Shown: one piece after another, positions 1-10,816 of the stretch | Layout: each line of letters begins with the position of its first letter | Position numbering within the stretch: the stretch's first letter is position 1 | Origin: Sclerotiophoma versabilis | Lineage: Eukaryota > Ascomycota > Dothideomycetes > Pleosporales > Didymellaceae | DNA: 64,000 nt | Direction of reading: 5' to 3' | Assembly (NCBI GenBank): GCA_012274445.1 | Contig: JAAROD010000054.1 | Coordinates: 682,001 to 746,000 of the forward strand | Notes under the pieces: generated by a model | Told to the model about the DNA's origin: nothing | Database searches by the model: none | Seen by the model: the letters and a program-made list of their open reading frames with translations, nothing else | Made by a program: the position numbers and the translations under genes

Positions 1-2111
1 ACGCTGCGGTGTGTGATGAGCAGACAGTGGTCTGTCATGCGCTCCAACTCTACAATGACAGGGCGAATGCGGTTTATCACATCAAGATAACCTTCTCCAC
101 CGGGGCCGGGATAGCGGTATGCAAGTTTGTCACGGCGACGACGCAGATACTCATCTGCATGCTTTGTGCGGATTTCATCATATGTAAGGCCCTCCATGAT
201 GCCTGCATTCAGCTCGTCGAGCATGCGCATCTGCTTGACCTCGTATTCTTCGTCGCAGAAGTACTGACCAGACTGGACACTCCTCTTCAGCATAGAGGTC
301 CAAACGCAGAAGTTGTTCTGCTCAAAGTCGCTGCTGAAGTACGGGTTTGGCGGTGTATGGTCGCCGGGGACAGGAGGGAAGTGTGTATTTGCCATTTTGT
401 CAGCTTGGCGGATGGCCCACTCGGTGCGCTGCTTGTCGATAAAACGTGTCATTGCTTTTGCGTATTTGCGGCCATTCTCGGAGAGGTCTGAGTCGCCGCC
501 TATTTTGCCGGCGACGTTGTCAAGGGATTCGCCGTGGCGCGTGATCCAAATCATGCGGGGCGCAAGGTTGAAGTTGAGGAGGTAGTAGACTGCCTGACCA
601 GCGAGGAAGCCTTTGATTTGGTGCGAGATCATTTTGCGGCCGACATCGATCATCTTGACGTATGGCATGTTGTTCTCTTCTTCGTAATCGCCAATAGGGA
701 CATAGTTCTTTTCGTAGATAGCGACACGTTTTTTGAAATCTTCGAGCGCGGCGTGGGGGTCTTTGTCCTGGTAGTCCGGTCCAGACAGCTTCAAACGCAT
801 GTTCGACTCTAGGAGGCTCTTGTCCTGACACACGCTCTCCACGAAGAGAACGTTCAGCTCGGGGCCAGCCCGCGCGCGAATCTTTTCCATAATCTGCTTC
901 CTCCGGCCTAGGGTGCTGTTTGTCGCATCAAAGATACCAACTGAACCATTGCCGTTCAAAATGTAATCGAGAAGGTCGTCCAATGTTTCCATAGCACATT
1001 GCTCTCGAATCTGGGCGGCTTTCTGGTTATTGGGGTCGAAGAAGTCGGCTGACTGATCCATGCTTTCTTCGCCATCCTCTTCTTGGCCTCCATTCGATTC
1101 TCGGTTTTCCGGTGTTAATGCCTTGGGCCCAGGCGAAGTGATTTCTACGCGGGGCACGTCAACTTCCTCGACAGCAGTGGAGTTCTCTGGGTTGCGAAGT
1201 GGGTCCTTCAGGTCCAGTGGGGCAACCCTTCCGTTATCCACAGCTGCCGAATCGCCGTTGATGAGAATTTTAGCTGCAATCTGAGGGAGGGTGTCCTTGT
1301 GTCGTTCTAGCGCGTTCCTAACCCCAGAAGGAACCCTCTCCAAGCTTTGTTGCGACAGGCGAAAGCTGTGACCACTTGCAGCCACACGACGCTTCTCTCC
1401 CACGTTGAAAATCTTTGTGTCGTGCTGCAGCCAGTTGAGGTATCTTGTCATCTTCTTGGTAATGTAGGACTTGCCGCGCGCGGGCAGACCGACCATGACG
1501 ATAACTAGTTTGGAGCCAACATCGCGCGACGCAATCTTGCCATCAGGCGAGACTTTCGATTTGGTGAGACCGGGGATGTCGAGGGTAGTTGGGCGAATGC
1601 GGGGTGTTGAGGCAGCGCTGCTGTTCCTCGTCAGAGCCCTGGGTCTGTTAGTACGTAGTGCCTCAGCAGATTGAGCATCTGGGACGGACCCCTTGGGGCT
1701 TCCTGGCTGCGATGGCGCCGGGGTATCGCTCAGTGCAACGCCGACGCCATCCTTCGAGGTTACATGGTTGTGGTGGTGAGTGCCGCTGACGGAGGCCGGC
1801 GGGGGCTTGAGCTCTCCACGCTGAGCGGCGAGGTCCTTGATGGCCTGCACGCTTTTTGGGGGACCAGCGGAGGGGATGGCGGGCGGCACGGGTGTGGAGT
1901 GCGGGGCTTGGTCGCCGTTGTTTGTCGCGGGATTTTTGGGCTGCGCGTGTTCCTTGGCGTGGTTGAGGCTGCTCATGAGAACGTTTCGGGCGTATATGGA
2001 GTGCTGGCTGGTGCGGCGGGTCGAGGTTGCTGGGGTGCTGGAGGCAGAGGAGCGCCGGCGCTGAGGATGATGTAGCTGCGCGGTGGTTCTCGGCGGTGTA
2101 ATCGCGGCCAT
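1..2111 (-). CDS. 6-phosphofructo-2-kinase/fructose-2,6-bisphosphatase (3' end missing)
   Basis: Makes and breaks down fructose-2,6-bisphosphate, the cytosolic switch between glycolysis and gluconeogenesis. The frame is open without introns from ATG at 2111 to the left edge (at least 703 residues), so the C-terminus is missing. Residues 1-200 are a Ser/Pro/Thr-rich, probably disordered extension. The kinase P-loop GLPARGKS lies near residue 206, followed by TRYLNWL and FNVGEKRR. About 105 acidic, low-complexity residues then come before DFFDPNN, where I would expect the domain to continue directly. The phosphatase half starts with ITRHGESLDN (near residue 523) and keeps the catalytic histidine, a downstream acidic EGLTYDE motif and a second histidine (LLITHRS) just before the edge. 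Both activities therefore look intact, unlike yeast Pfk26, whose phosphatase histidine is replaced. Identification is confident. Confidence 0.93.
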   Translation of the reverse strand, partial: MAAITPPRTTAQLHHPQRRRSSASSTPATSTRRTSQHSIYARNVLMSSLNHAKEHAQPKNPATNNGDQAPHSTPVPPAIPSAGPPKSVQAIKDLAAQRGELKPPPASVSGTHHHNHVTSKDGVGVALSDTPAPSQPGSPKGSVPDAQSAEALRTNRPRALTRNSSAASTPRIRPTTLDIPGLTKSKVSPDGKIASRDVGSKLVIVMVGLPARGKSYITKKMTRYLNWLQHDTKIFNVGEKRRVAASGHSFRLSQQSLERVPSGVRNALERHKDTLPQIAAKILINGDSAAVDNGRVAPLDLKDPLRNPENSTAVEEVDVPRVEITSPGPKALTPENRESNGGQEEDGEESMDQSADFFDPNNQKAAQIREQCAMETLDDLLDYILNGNGSVGIFDATNSTLGRRKQIMEKIRARAGPELNVLFVESVCQDKSLLESNMRLKLSGPDYQDKDPHAALEDFKKRVAIYEKNYVPIGDYEEENNMPYVKMIDVGRKMISHQIKGFLAGQAVYYLLNFNLAPRMIWITRHGESLDNVAGKIGGDSDLSENGRKYAKAMTRFIDKQRTEWAIRQADKMANTHFPPVPGDHTPPNPYFSSDFEQNNFCVWTSMLKRSVQSGQYFCDEEYEVKQMRMLDELNAGIMEGLTYDEIRTKHADEYLRRRRDKLAYRYPGPGGEGYLDVINRIRPVIVELERMTDHCLLITHRS

Positions 2112-2926
2112 GCCTTATGAGGAAGTCCCGCTAGTCACCAAGCAAACCGGGCAGGACCACAAGTATGACGGGCGCGGACAGAAGGTTTGCGGGTGAGGTC
2201 GTGTGTGAATAAGAGTAGGAAAGCGTGTGAAGTACCTGAAGATAGTGCGCGGAGAGTTGCTCGGAAGAGCAGGCTGGCGACTCGTTTTTTGTTAAATGGG
2301 GACAACGGCCGATGACTGTTTCCGTTTTTCAAGGGTTCACGGCGAACTACCCACCCAGAGTTGAGCTCGAAAAACGGTCCGCCGCCAAAAACTAGTCGAT
2401 AGCGGACGTTGGACCTTCAGGAATGCGTGAGGGTGGGCAAGTCTTGCGGCTGCGATACTGCATGTCCCTTATAGCTTATCTGCGCTTGATAAAGAAGCGA
2501 ATACTGCCCTTCCATTCTGTTGTTGTTTGGAGAGCTGCATCCCGCTTGGCATGTCCTGCTGAGCTCGAAGCGGCCGCGCCCCACGTCCGACTCCGAGACC
2601 AATCGATCGGACACGCGCTCGAGACGACCAATACACCTCTGCGCGCAGCGATGGTGCCATCTAGGCGGTGTTCGACGTTAAGGGCAAAAAACTGTCCGCT
2701 TCTGGCGCCTTGTTTCGTTGCGATCGCTGTCTCAACATGGACTGACCTGCAGCACATGGCAGTCATGGACAGCAGTCCGTGAAGAGTGTCAGTGGTGCTT
2801 GCACTCCAAGACCTTGGCGTTCAACCTGCGTCGACGGGAAGTTGAGCCGTTCTCCGGGCGGTCATGTCGTCCTTGATGAATGAGGCTCTAGCACAAGACC
2901 TCGTCAGGTTGATGCATGGCTGCTGA
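2112..2926. other. Intergenic, upstream of PFK-2/FBPase-2
   Basis: This holds the 5' region of the PFK-2/FBPase-2 gene and the 3' flank of the DUF202 gene. The short frames here overlap on both strands, have no recognisable domain and share no splice-supported extension. I see no gene. Confidence 0.5.
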
Positions 2927-3388
2927 TCAAGTTTCGAGCCGCAACGTAAGCACCAGCAAGCAGATGTACGCTGAGATACTCAATGCAGTCAACACGCTCA
3001 CCACATTGCCGCTCGTCCTAAATTTCTTTCTATGGAGACCATCCTCGCCCAGTTCAGAGAAGAACTGCTTGTTTCCTGTCACCTGTCAGTCAGCAAACCT
3101 TGGTTGCAATGTCTCGTACGCACCGTGTTGTCGTCTGAACAAGCTGATGAACAGGATGCCTGCTCCATACACTGCGAACAACGCGCCAATAGAGTAGAAC
3201 TCAGCCGTGAAGATCTTGAGCACGATGAGTGCAAATGAAAATTGTCCGATTGCGGTGCGAATGTAGGCTCCTTCGAATGTTCGCTGCGCTGCGCGAATCT
3301 CTACCATCTCGGCAGGCGTGAGAATGACTGAGCGTGCACGGTGAAGACGCAGCTGATAGCGATCAGCGACATGGCGGCCCTCAAACAT
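2927..3388 (-). CDS. DUF202-like small three-helix membrane protein
   Basis: A 137-residue protein from two exons, 3388-3124 and 3075-2927; the 48-bp intron is GTGCGT..CAG. Without splicing the protein would end after two helices. Splicing restores a third helix (about residues 112-133), as in DUF202 proteins. A basic N-terminus precedes RAAQRTFEGAYIRT, the counterpart of the family's conserved ER-T-LxxxRT motif, then helices at about 45-60 and 64-85. Fungal DUF202 members are membrane proteins, some linked to vacuolar or ER membranes; the molecular role is unknown. It is transcribed divergently from the RNase H1 gene with about 520 bp between start codons, so the two may share a promoter. 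The family call is moderately sure; no function is claimed. Confidence 0.75.
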
Positions 3389-3910
3389 AGTGACCGATGC
3401 TGAATGTTCTTTGAAGATTCGAGAGGTGATGGAGTGATGAATGTGTGGGTTGCCCGGCCACCTTCACGGCTGGCTGTACTGCAGTCAAGGGGTCACTCTG
3501 ACAGATAATGTGCATGGCACGTCGAGCCCATGTGAACATCAAGTGGTTTCGGTGCTTCTCCTGCCGAGGCTGATCGTGACATCTCACCCCGCATAAACCA
3601 GAGCATCGCGTTGATCCTGCTGCAAAAAACACGTACTCGCTTGTATATACTGGATTGAATCACGTCCAGCTGCGGTTGCTGATTGTACGAGCACTTTGAT
3701 AGATGTATCACTGCAATCACCATGGAGCGCGGGCAAGAGATTGAGTCGCAAGGAGTCCCTGCCCAAGCTCCCAAGCTCCGGACGCGCCTGCCCCCTCCCC
3801 TCCCCCTCCCCCTACCTCATCGAGCGTGAGGTGTCGACGATAAGCGGCCTGGCTAGGCGACCAACAACACTCATCAAGCTCTATATCCTTTAGCTTGCTT
3901 TGCGCAGTAC
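3389..3910. promoter_or_regulatory. Shared divergent promoter region (DUF202 / RNase H1)
   Basis: This spacer separates two divergent start codons. It contains a pyrimidine-rich run of C5T/C4T units at about 3787-3816, typical of fungal core promoters, and a TATATC about 25 bases upstream of the plus-strand ATG at 3911. Promoter function is inferred from position and composition only. Confidence 0.4.
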
Positions 3911-5707
3911 ATGAAACGGCTTGTTCAGCTATTTGCTTGCCTGCGCCCGGCCACACTTTTGCGGACCTCCGGTTTGTACGTAGCTGTCTGGGGGCTCTTC
4001 GTCAACGAAGCTGACCGTGGCAGGCAACTACGATTGAGCGATACTTGCGCCATTAACAAAAAGTTCGGAATTTCTTTACCACTTCTTACTTATCGTCTAC
4101 CACGCCATCGCCGGCAGTACTCTACGCACGCATACGCTACAGACGAAGTCTCCTTCACCGAATTCCTTGCCGAAACGGAGCACGACGACGAGATGGGCGA
4201 TGCGAAGTCTGTGACGTCAAGCACGTCGAGTGGAAAACGGAAGAGGAATGGTGGACCTGCTTTCTATGCTGTCAGGGTTGGTCGCACGCCTGGCATATAC
4301 TACAGCTGGCCCGACTGTGCGGCACAAATCAAGGGCATGAAAGCCGATTGTAGGCTCTCCGATTCATTCTCACGTGTAGTGGACTAAACGTAACCAGATA
4401 AGAAATTCGACTCTCTCACCGACGCAGAGACTTTCATCAAGGCCACGCAGAAATCTACACACAAGCCCGGGAAGACAAAGTACTACGGCGTGGCTATTGG
4501 ACACGTTCCTGGCGTATACACAGACTGGCCTTCGACACAAGCACAAATTAAGGGCTGCAGTGGGGGACTTCAGCAAAGTTTTGCGAGCCGCGAAGAAGCT
4601 CAGGCCTTCGTCAATGAGCACAGGCGGGACCACAGCGTACCTATCAGCTTGCGTGGCGACCTGTCTGAGGCGTCTTCTGCAGTTGGCCAAGGGTGCAAGG
4701 TCAGCGAGGCTTCTTCGAAGAAGCGGAAGAAGAACAGCGGCCTAGCAGCTGCGGTAGTCTCCAATGACTATCTTGAATACGAGCCAGGGATGGGCCCGCT
4801 ACCCGAAGGAGCCGAAGATGGCTTTGATCGCACCCTGAAGATGGATTTTGAAAGCGGTGCTATCAGACACAAGACCGAGGCCGAGTTGAACGCTACAAAG
4901 AAGCAGCCGACTGGTGACTTCACGGGTCAGATCTTGGTCTACACTGACGGCAGTTCACTTGGCAACGGTCAAAGTGGAGCTGTTGCCGGTGTTGGAGTTT
5001 ACTTTGGTTCCAACGATAAAAGGTAAGCGATTAGACATTCCCCAGACTTAACATGGGCTGACTTGATGAGCAGGAATGTTTCCGAGCCATTACGAGGATC
5101 GAAACAGACGAACCAGCGTGCCGAGCTAACAGCTATCGCCCGCGCGCTCGACCATGTTCCCATTGACCGCGATGTTCTGATCTGCACTGACTCATACTAT
5201 GCGATACGATGCATCACAGAATGGTCGCCGAAGTGGCTAAAAAATGGGTGGAAAAACTCGGCAGGCAAAGATGTTGAAAACAGAGACCTTGTGGAGCCTA
5301 TTGTTTCGCGAGTATGCGAACGCGAAGCATGCAAGGCGAGGACAAAGTTCAAGTGGATCAAAGGACACGCCAACGACCCGGGCAACGTCGCAGCTGATCA
5401 GCTGGCTGTTCAAGGCTCAAGGCAGAGCACGCCTCAGCTGAGAGGCGAGATCGAGTTCTCAACTACACTGACGAGTCCAATCAAAACACGGGAAGAGTGG
5501 GAACAGATCAAGAAGCAGGAGCGAGAAGAGCGAGAGGAGGATCAGCTTTTCGACAACGTGTCTGTCGAGCAGTCGATGAATCAGGTCTCGCCGCATTTTA
5601 CGGCCGTCAATACACCGGCTCAGAATACAGTCAATGATGCTGCGGTATCACAACAAGCAAACGGCATAGTTGTGGGCGCTGATGGAGCAGTAGGAAGTGG
5701 CATATAA
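3911..5707 (+). CDS. Ribonuclease H1 with two hybrid-binding domains
   Basis: Cleaves RNA in RNA:DNA hybrids (R-loops, primers, mitochondrial replication intermediates). Exons 3911-4349, 4398-5022 and 5074-5707 give 565 residues. Two RNase H1 N-terminal hybrid-binding (viroplasmin-like) repeats are visible: FYAVRVGRTPGIYYSW (about 110-155) and YYGVAIGHVPGVYTDW (about 174-215). The first repeat is completed only by splicing. After a basic linker comes the catalytic domain, with YTDGS (D330), QRAELTAI (E372), CTDSYYAI (D394) and GNVAADQLA for the fourth acidic residue. The first 94 residues before a second in-frame ATG at 4193 are basic and hydrophobic and resemble a mitochondrial leader. Starting at 4193 would give a 471-residue nuclear/cytosolic form. 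The start is uncertain; the function is not. Confidence 0.9.
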
Positions 5708-6429
5708 TCGACAAGCAAATGCTAAAGAAATATGTGGGCATAATCCCGTAATTAATACCGAGCGGGCTCCACTGGTTGCACTCCAGCGTCCGATGCAAGA
5801 ATACATAATGCGCTCCCATCAAGTCGCCGAACATGTGGGGTTCAACGACATTGCAACATCGAATCCTTGCATGTCGTACCCCGGACTATATATGTTTCAC
5901 TGCCGGACGAGGATGCGCCGAGGCATCTTGACTACCAGAACAAGTAGCTTGTCCTGATTCAGGTTGCGCATTAGTTGAACCGGCCACATGATGCTCGCAA
6001 TGTGCACCGTGAAGTTGACTACCAGCTACCAGGTCCACACTGCTGTGTACTAACGGCCGTTTGAATGAGAAATTTGACCGAGTCTAGCGGAAAGCTGGGT
6101 GGAAATCGCGAGTTCGCACCTACGTACACATCGGTTGCTTACTGCCACATCCTCTAATCGTCGACACAGGCTAGGCGGGCACTGCCTATACACCTCAATC
6201 GCAAAGTAGCTGAGCTCTATCAGGCAGGCAGGTCCGTCTTAAGCTTGCTGTTTAGTCACTCCACTAATGCATCCTCACACGGCTTTGAATACGCTTTCAG
6301 GAGAAGCAGGAGAGGTACAGACAACATCAAAAAGCACTTGTCGTCCCTCTCACTCAACCCAGTCCTTGTGGTTCCTCTGTCCGTTCTGTTGATTGTCCAA
6401 AAGCCCATCATATTGACTCGCCATCCACG
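5708..6429. other. Intergenic
   Basis: 3' flank of the RNase H1 gene and upstream region of the secreted-protein gene. Only short overlapping frames are present and no domain or RNA gene is recognised. Confidence 0.5.
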
Positions 6430-7194
6430 ATGAAGTCAATCATCCTCACCCTCTTGGCCACCTTGGCCCTCACAACGGCTTCGCCGACCCAGGTTGAGAC
6501 CCTGGAGAAACGTGGGATAACTTGTCTGGAGGTCGGTGCTACAGCCACCGCAACCTGGACCAATGCTGCAGGAGAGACATGTCAATGGACCGGCGTCGTG
6601 GGAAGTAACTTCGGCACGAATCCAGTCACAAGTGGAGAGTACGTGCCGCCTATTGACCCCTACCCAACGCCTGCTACCAAAGTTATATTTCTCTGGTAGA
6701 ACGCACTCACGAGCTTTTGCATACCATGATTTGTGATTAAGTAGGGGCTCACTGGTTGGTGTTGAGTACACAATCAAAGGGCTGTTGCTCTGAGCCACCA
6801 CTAATCATCGGGCTATACAATAGGCTTATGAACGCCTTTTGCCAATATTCAATTGAAACACAGATGCTGATGGTGTCTTAGCTATTCGTGTAATGGGCGC
6901 TGCGGCGCAGGTTGCTCCGGCGCAGCCATCGGCAACGCATATACACAAGACTGCTTCTCGCACGACATCTGCTCGTGGTTCAACAACGCTTCGGGAGGCG
7001 CTAGGTACGTGCAGCGTTCCAGCCCTAGGCTTGTACACATTGTTTTGAGGCTGACGAGACGCAGTGATAAGAACTGTGGCGCAGCGTTCAGCGCGGCGGC
7101 CGATGACACGCTTCTTGGTGCTGCGCATGGGTGTGGACAGTCGAACCCGTCGAACTCAGCATCGACGCCTTCAACGAGCCCTACTTGTTCTTAG
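6430..7194 (+). CDS. Small cysteine-rich prepro-secreted protein, PLA2-like HDxC motif
   Basis: Exons 6430-6638, 6882-7004 and 7065-7194 give 153 residues. Residues 1-17 form a signal peptide. A short propeptide follows, ending in the dibasic KR at 27-28, a Kex2 processing site, so the mature chain should start at Gly29. The mature part has ten cysteines, including RCGAGC and DCFSHDICSWFN, which resembles the C-x-x-H-D-x-C helix motif of phospholipase A2-fold proteins. Splicing is needed to join this core; the longest unspliced frame stops within intron 1. Proteins of this type are secreted by plant-associated ascomycetes and are usually unnamed. It could be a secreted phospholipase-like enzyme or an effector; the calcium-loop glycines of true PLA2 are not clearly present, so I do not claim activity. 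Confidence 0.72.
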
Positions 7195-8012
7195 AATTGG
7201 AGAACGGGGTGAGGGGACGTTGAGAAGATAAGGGCTAGGCATGGTATTCCATAGACTGGGAAGTGACGGTTGGGATAAGCTCAGCCTTTTGCGCGACTAC
7301 CAGGTCTTTTACTCCTACAACAATATGATCATGGACCCAAGGACATGATGCCGCATCTTGGCTTTTTCCTTTATGGAAGAACAATAGGATTCTTTGTAGA
7401 GTGATGAGAGCAGTACAGAATGACAGTTGACATGGTCTGTTTGGTTCAGTAGCTGGGATGACGTCATCTCGAAGGAATCCGCTTCCCAAATCACATTCGT
7501 AGAGAACGCTCCTTTGTGAATATAGGAGACAAACTACTCACATCAGCAGCATCACAAATACTCGGACGATACTTGATGAACATGTTGCAAGAACAGCTGC
7601 TAGATGACCGAGTCGCACAGCAGGAGTCGGCAGCGGGCCGAATCTACCCCACTGACGACCCCAGATCTACATGCAAGCCCGCACGCCACATCCTCAGTTT
7701 CGAGTCGCTATGACGGGTTCGCCGCTGGTGAGATGTCACCCTGGGGTAGACCATTTGATCAACAACGAACCTTGAAGCTCGTACTTCACTTACTACAATT
7801 GGACCGGACTTCGGAAAGCAAAGGGTTCCTGACTGCATCGCAGAGTGGGGAAGCTAACTGCTGGCTTTATACCGCGGCTAATACAGCTCGATGAAAGGCC
7901 AAGCTGATTGTGTGCGGAGCTAGTACTGACACTTGAGAAGTATATTCGTAGGAAAAGAGGAATCTGAAGCAAACACGACATTCTGAACGATATTCCTGCA
8001 CACACACCAAGC
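7195..8012. other. Intergenic
   Basis: 3' flank of the secreted-protein gene and 5' region of the monooxygenase. Small frames on both strands lack domains or conserved features. I see no gene. Confidence 0.5.
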
Positions 8013-10034
8013 ATGGCCACAGCGAAGATTGTTGCCCCAGCGCCCATCACCGAAGTTCCCATTCCGCTCGCTGACAAGTCGACTGTCGAAGTCAAGACGG
8101 AGCACATAGCCGAGAAAGAGTCACTACCATTCGACCCAGTCGCACTCAAGGAGAAGTACCTTGCCGAGCGTGACAGACGTCTCGCTCGCGATGAGGGAAT
8201 TGAACAGTACACGCTTCTCGATGGCAAGCTTTCACACTACTTGAAGGACCCATGGGTCGAGCCTGGCTTCACGCGCGACCCCGTTGAGGAAGAAAAGGGT
8301 GTCGTCATCATTGGAGGAGGGTATGGAGCTCAGGTAGTAGCTGTCAGGTTGATTGAAGCCGGGGTCAAGAACTTCAGGATCATTGAGAAGGCTGGAGATT
8401 TCGGCGGGACTTGGTAGGTGCACGAGTATACTTTTGTTGGAATGCAAGCTGACTGACCAGGTACTGGAACCGATATCCAGGTATATTTGCGATTCATCTT
8501 ACCTTTTGCGCTTATTATACTAACCCAACATCCAGGCGCTCAGTGCGATATCGAGTCTTACATATACATGCCCCTGCTTGAGGAGATTGGCTATATGCCT
8601 ACTGAGAAGTACGCGAAAGCGAAAGAACTACTTAAGCATTCGCGCATGATCGGTGAAAAGTTTGATCTCTATTCTAGGGCCTTGTTCCAGACTGAAGTTG
8701 ACAAGATGCAATGGAACGAAGACGAGGGCAAGTGGATAACCCATACATCACGCGGCGACGTTATCAAGTCGCGATTCGTCATACCTGCGGCAGGGCCATT
8801 GCACCGGCCGAAGCTTCCCGGCCTGAAGGGCATCGAAGACTTCAGAGGCCATTCCTTCCATTCGTCGCGTTGGGACTTCGACTATACTGGTGGAGACCCT
8901 TCTGGTAATTTGCACAGGCTCAAGGACAAGCGTGTAGGTATCATTGGCACAGGTGCCACTGCAGTCCAGATTGTTCCACATCTGGGTGAGTGGGCAAAGC
9001 AGGTCTATGTCTTCCAACGCACTCCATCATCAATTGATGTGCGTGGCAACCGACCTACTGATGAGGCCTGGACAAGGTCTCTCAAGCCAGGATGGCAGCA
9101 ACACCGCATGAACAATTTTGATAGCCTCGTCAATGGCGGCAACGAGCCAGAAGATTTGGTAGGTGATCGCTGGACAGACATTATCCGGTCCCTCCTCACT
9201 GCCAAAGGCGACCCTACCTCAGACCCAGCTGCGTTCGCCGCAAAGATTCAGCTTGCAGACTTCAAGAAGATGGAAAGCATCCGCGCACGTTGTGATGAGA
9301 TCGTCCAAGATCAAGAAACCGCGGACGCCCTGAAGCCCTGGTACAATCAATTCTGCAAACGTCCCTGCTTCCACGATGAATACTTGCAGACCTTCAATCG
9401 TTCAAACGTCAAACTTGTCGACACTAAAGGCCAAGGCGTCTCCCATCTCACAGAAAATGGCGTCGTAGCCAACGGCCACGAGTACGAAATCGACTGCCTA
9501 ATCTACGCGACCGGTTTCGAACTGGCCAACGAATGGTCGCATAAGACCGGCATCGAGATTTACGGCCGCGACGGAACCACCATTACGGAGAAATGGAAAG
9601 ACGGCGCCGCCACGCTGCACGGCTGGACGAGCCGTGGCTTCCCGAACTGCTTTTGGGTGTCTATCGTGCAAGCAGCGCTGACGCCGAACTTTATGCACAT
9701 CACCGCTGCGCAGGCCCGGCATTTTGCGTATGTGATTTCCGAGTGTGAAAAGCGCGGTATCAGGACAATTGAGCCCACACAAGAGGCCGAGGAGGGGTGG
9801 TGCGATACTATCGTCAAGGGAACTGCGATTAGGGCTGAGTTCTTCAAGGAGTGTACGCCAGGATACTATAACAATGAGGGGAAGCCAAGTATGAGTGCGG
9901 CGAGAAATGCGACATATGGGTACGGAAGCCAGGCGTTTATCAAGATTCTGGAGGCGTGGAGGGCGAAGGGGGACTTGAGTGGGCTCGATGTGAAGTACTT
10001 CTCAGACGAGGGGCAAGCTACTGCGAACTTGTAG
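8013..10034 (+). CDS. Flavin-binding (Baeyer-Villiger type) monooxygenase
   Basis: A 639-residue FAD- and NADPH-dependent monooxygenase that would insert oxygen into ketones or related substrates. Exons are 8013-8413, a 20-bp micro-exon 8461-8480, and 8536-10034. The FAD Rossmann motif VIIGGGYGA is at about 99-106. The joined exons create GGTWYWNRYPGAQCD, the conserved stretch after the FAD site, which no single exon encodes. The BVMO fingerprint FxGxxxHxxxW is present as FRGHSFHSSRWD (about 243-254), followed by the NADPH Rossmann motif VGIIGTGATAVQ (about 274-284). The roughly 90-residue N-terminal extension before the FAD domain is typical of the larger fungal BVMOs. It converges with the DUF336 gene only about 100 bp away. 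The substrate cannot be read from sequence; no neighbouring biosynthetic enzymes are seen. Confidence 0.92.
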
Positions 10035-10135
10035 TCATTCAATGTTATTATTGTAGTGATGTAACGTCGCTATATACGAGATACATGCCCACCACCCCGT
10101 TTTGAATATTCTGCGCCTGACTCCCGCATCCGCGC

Positions 10136-10816
10136 TCAAAATCCACCGACCCGCACCTCCCCAACAAAACTCGGCCTCAAGAACTCTCCAATCTCGCCTT
10201 CCTCTGGCGGCGTATCTGGCCCCACACTACTCGTCTTCCTCCTCTTCCCTGATCCTCTCATCTCACGCTCGTAGTCCAGCTCGTCTCTCAGCGTCTCGAC
10301 TTCGCCCTCCTTCTCCTTCCACAGACGCAAAACCTTCTCCCTCTCTTCCTCGATTCTTTGCTCTTCCTCCTCGGATTCCACCTTGATGAGTGCGAGGACG
10401 GCGTCGCGTCCTACGGCTGCTGCCTCCTCGCCCTGCAAACTCATACCGGTCGAGCAGCCTATTGCGCCGAGTAGTGCACCAGTAGGTGACAAAATAGGCA
10501 GGCCGCCGGAGAGTGTGCAGATGCGTTGGCTTGCCAGGCTGAGAAGAGTTGTGGTTTGGGTTTGTTCTGATAGCGCGGACGTAGGAAGGCGGTTCGATGC
10601 GGATGTCATGGCCATGGATATCGCGGTCTCAATTGAAGATAGTTTAGCGCTGTCCAAACGTGTGAAGCTGAGTAGGTGCGTGTGCGCGTCGACAATAGCG
10701 ATGCTCATTGGTACACCGAGTTCGGTCGCGTGGAGGGATGCGGCTTGGAGAGCTATAGAAGCCCCGGTTTGGGTGAGTGTAGGGAGAGAGACGACGGCGC
10801 TTGATTTTTTTGCCAT
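10136..10816 (-). CDS. GlcG/HbpS (DUF336) family protein with coiled-coil tail
   Basis: A 226-residue single-exon gene. Residues about 10-140 match the GlcG/HbpS/PduO-C-like fold: LHATELGVPMSIAIVDAHTHLLSFTRLDSAK, an Ala/Ser/Thr-rich helix and the glycine-rich SGGLPILSPTGALLGAIGCSTG. Bacterial members bind haem or cobalamin or occur beside glycolate oxidase; the fungal role is unknown. The C-terminal third is different: a Glu/Lys/Arg-rich stretch likely to form a coiled coil (about 145-195), then a basic GKRRKTSS segment that may be a nuclear localisation signal. That tail is unusual for bacterial members. It converges on the monooxygenase gene, and a functional link is possible but unproven. 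Confidence 0.75.
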   Translation of the reverse strand: MAKKSSAVVSLPTLTQTGASIALQAASLHATELGVPMSIAIVDAHTHLLSFTRLDSAKLSSIETAISMAMTSASNRLPTSALSEQTQTTTLLSLASQRICTLSGGLPILSPTGALLGAIGCSTGMSLQGEEAAAVGRDAVLALIKVESEEEEQRIEEEREKVLRLWKEKEGEVETLRDELDYEREMRGSGKRRKTSSVGPDTPPEEGEIGEFLRPSFVGEVRVGGF

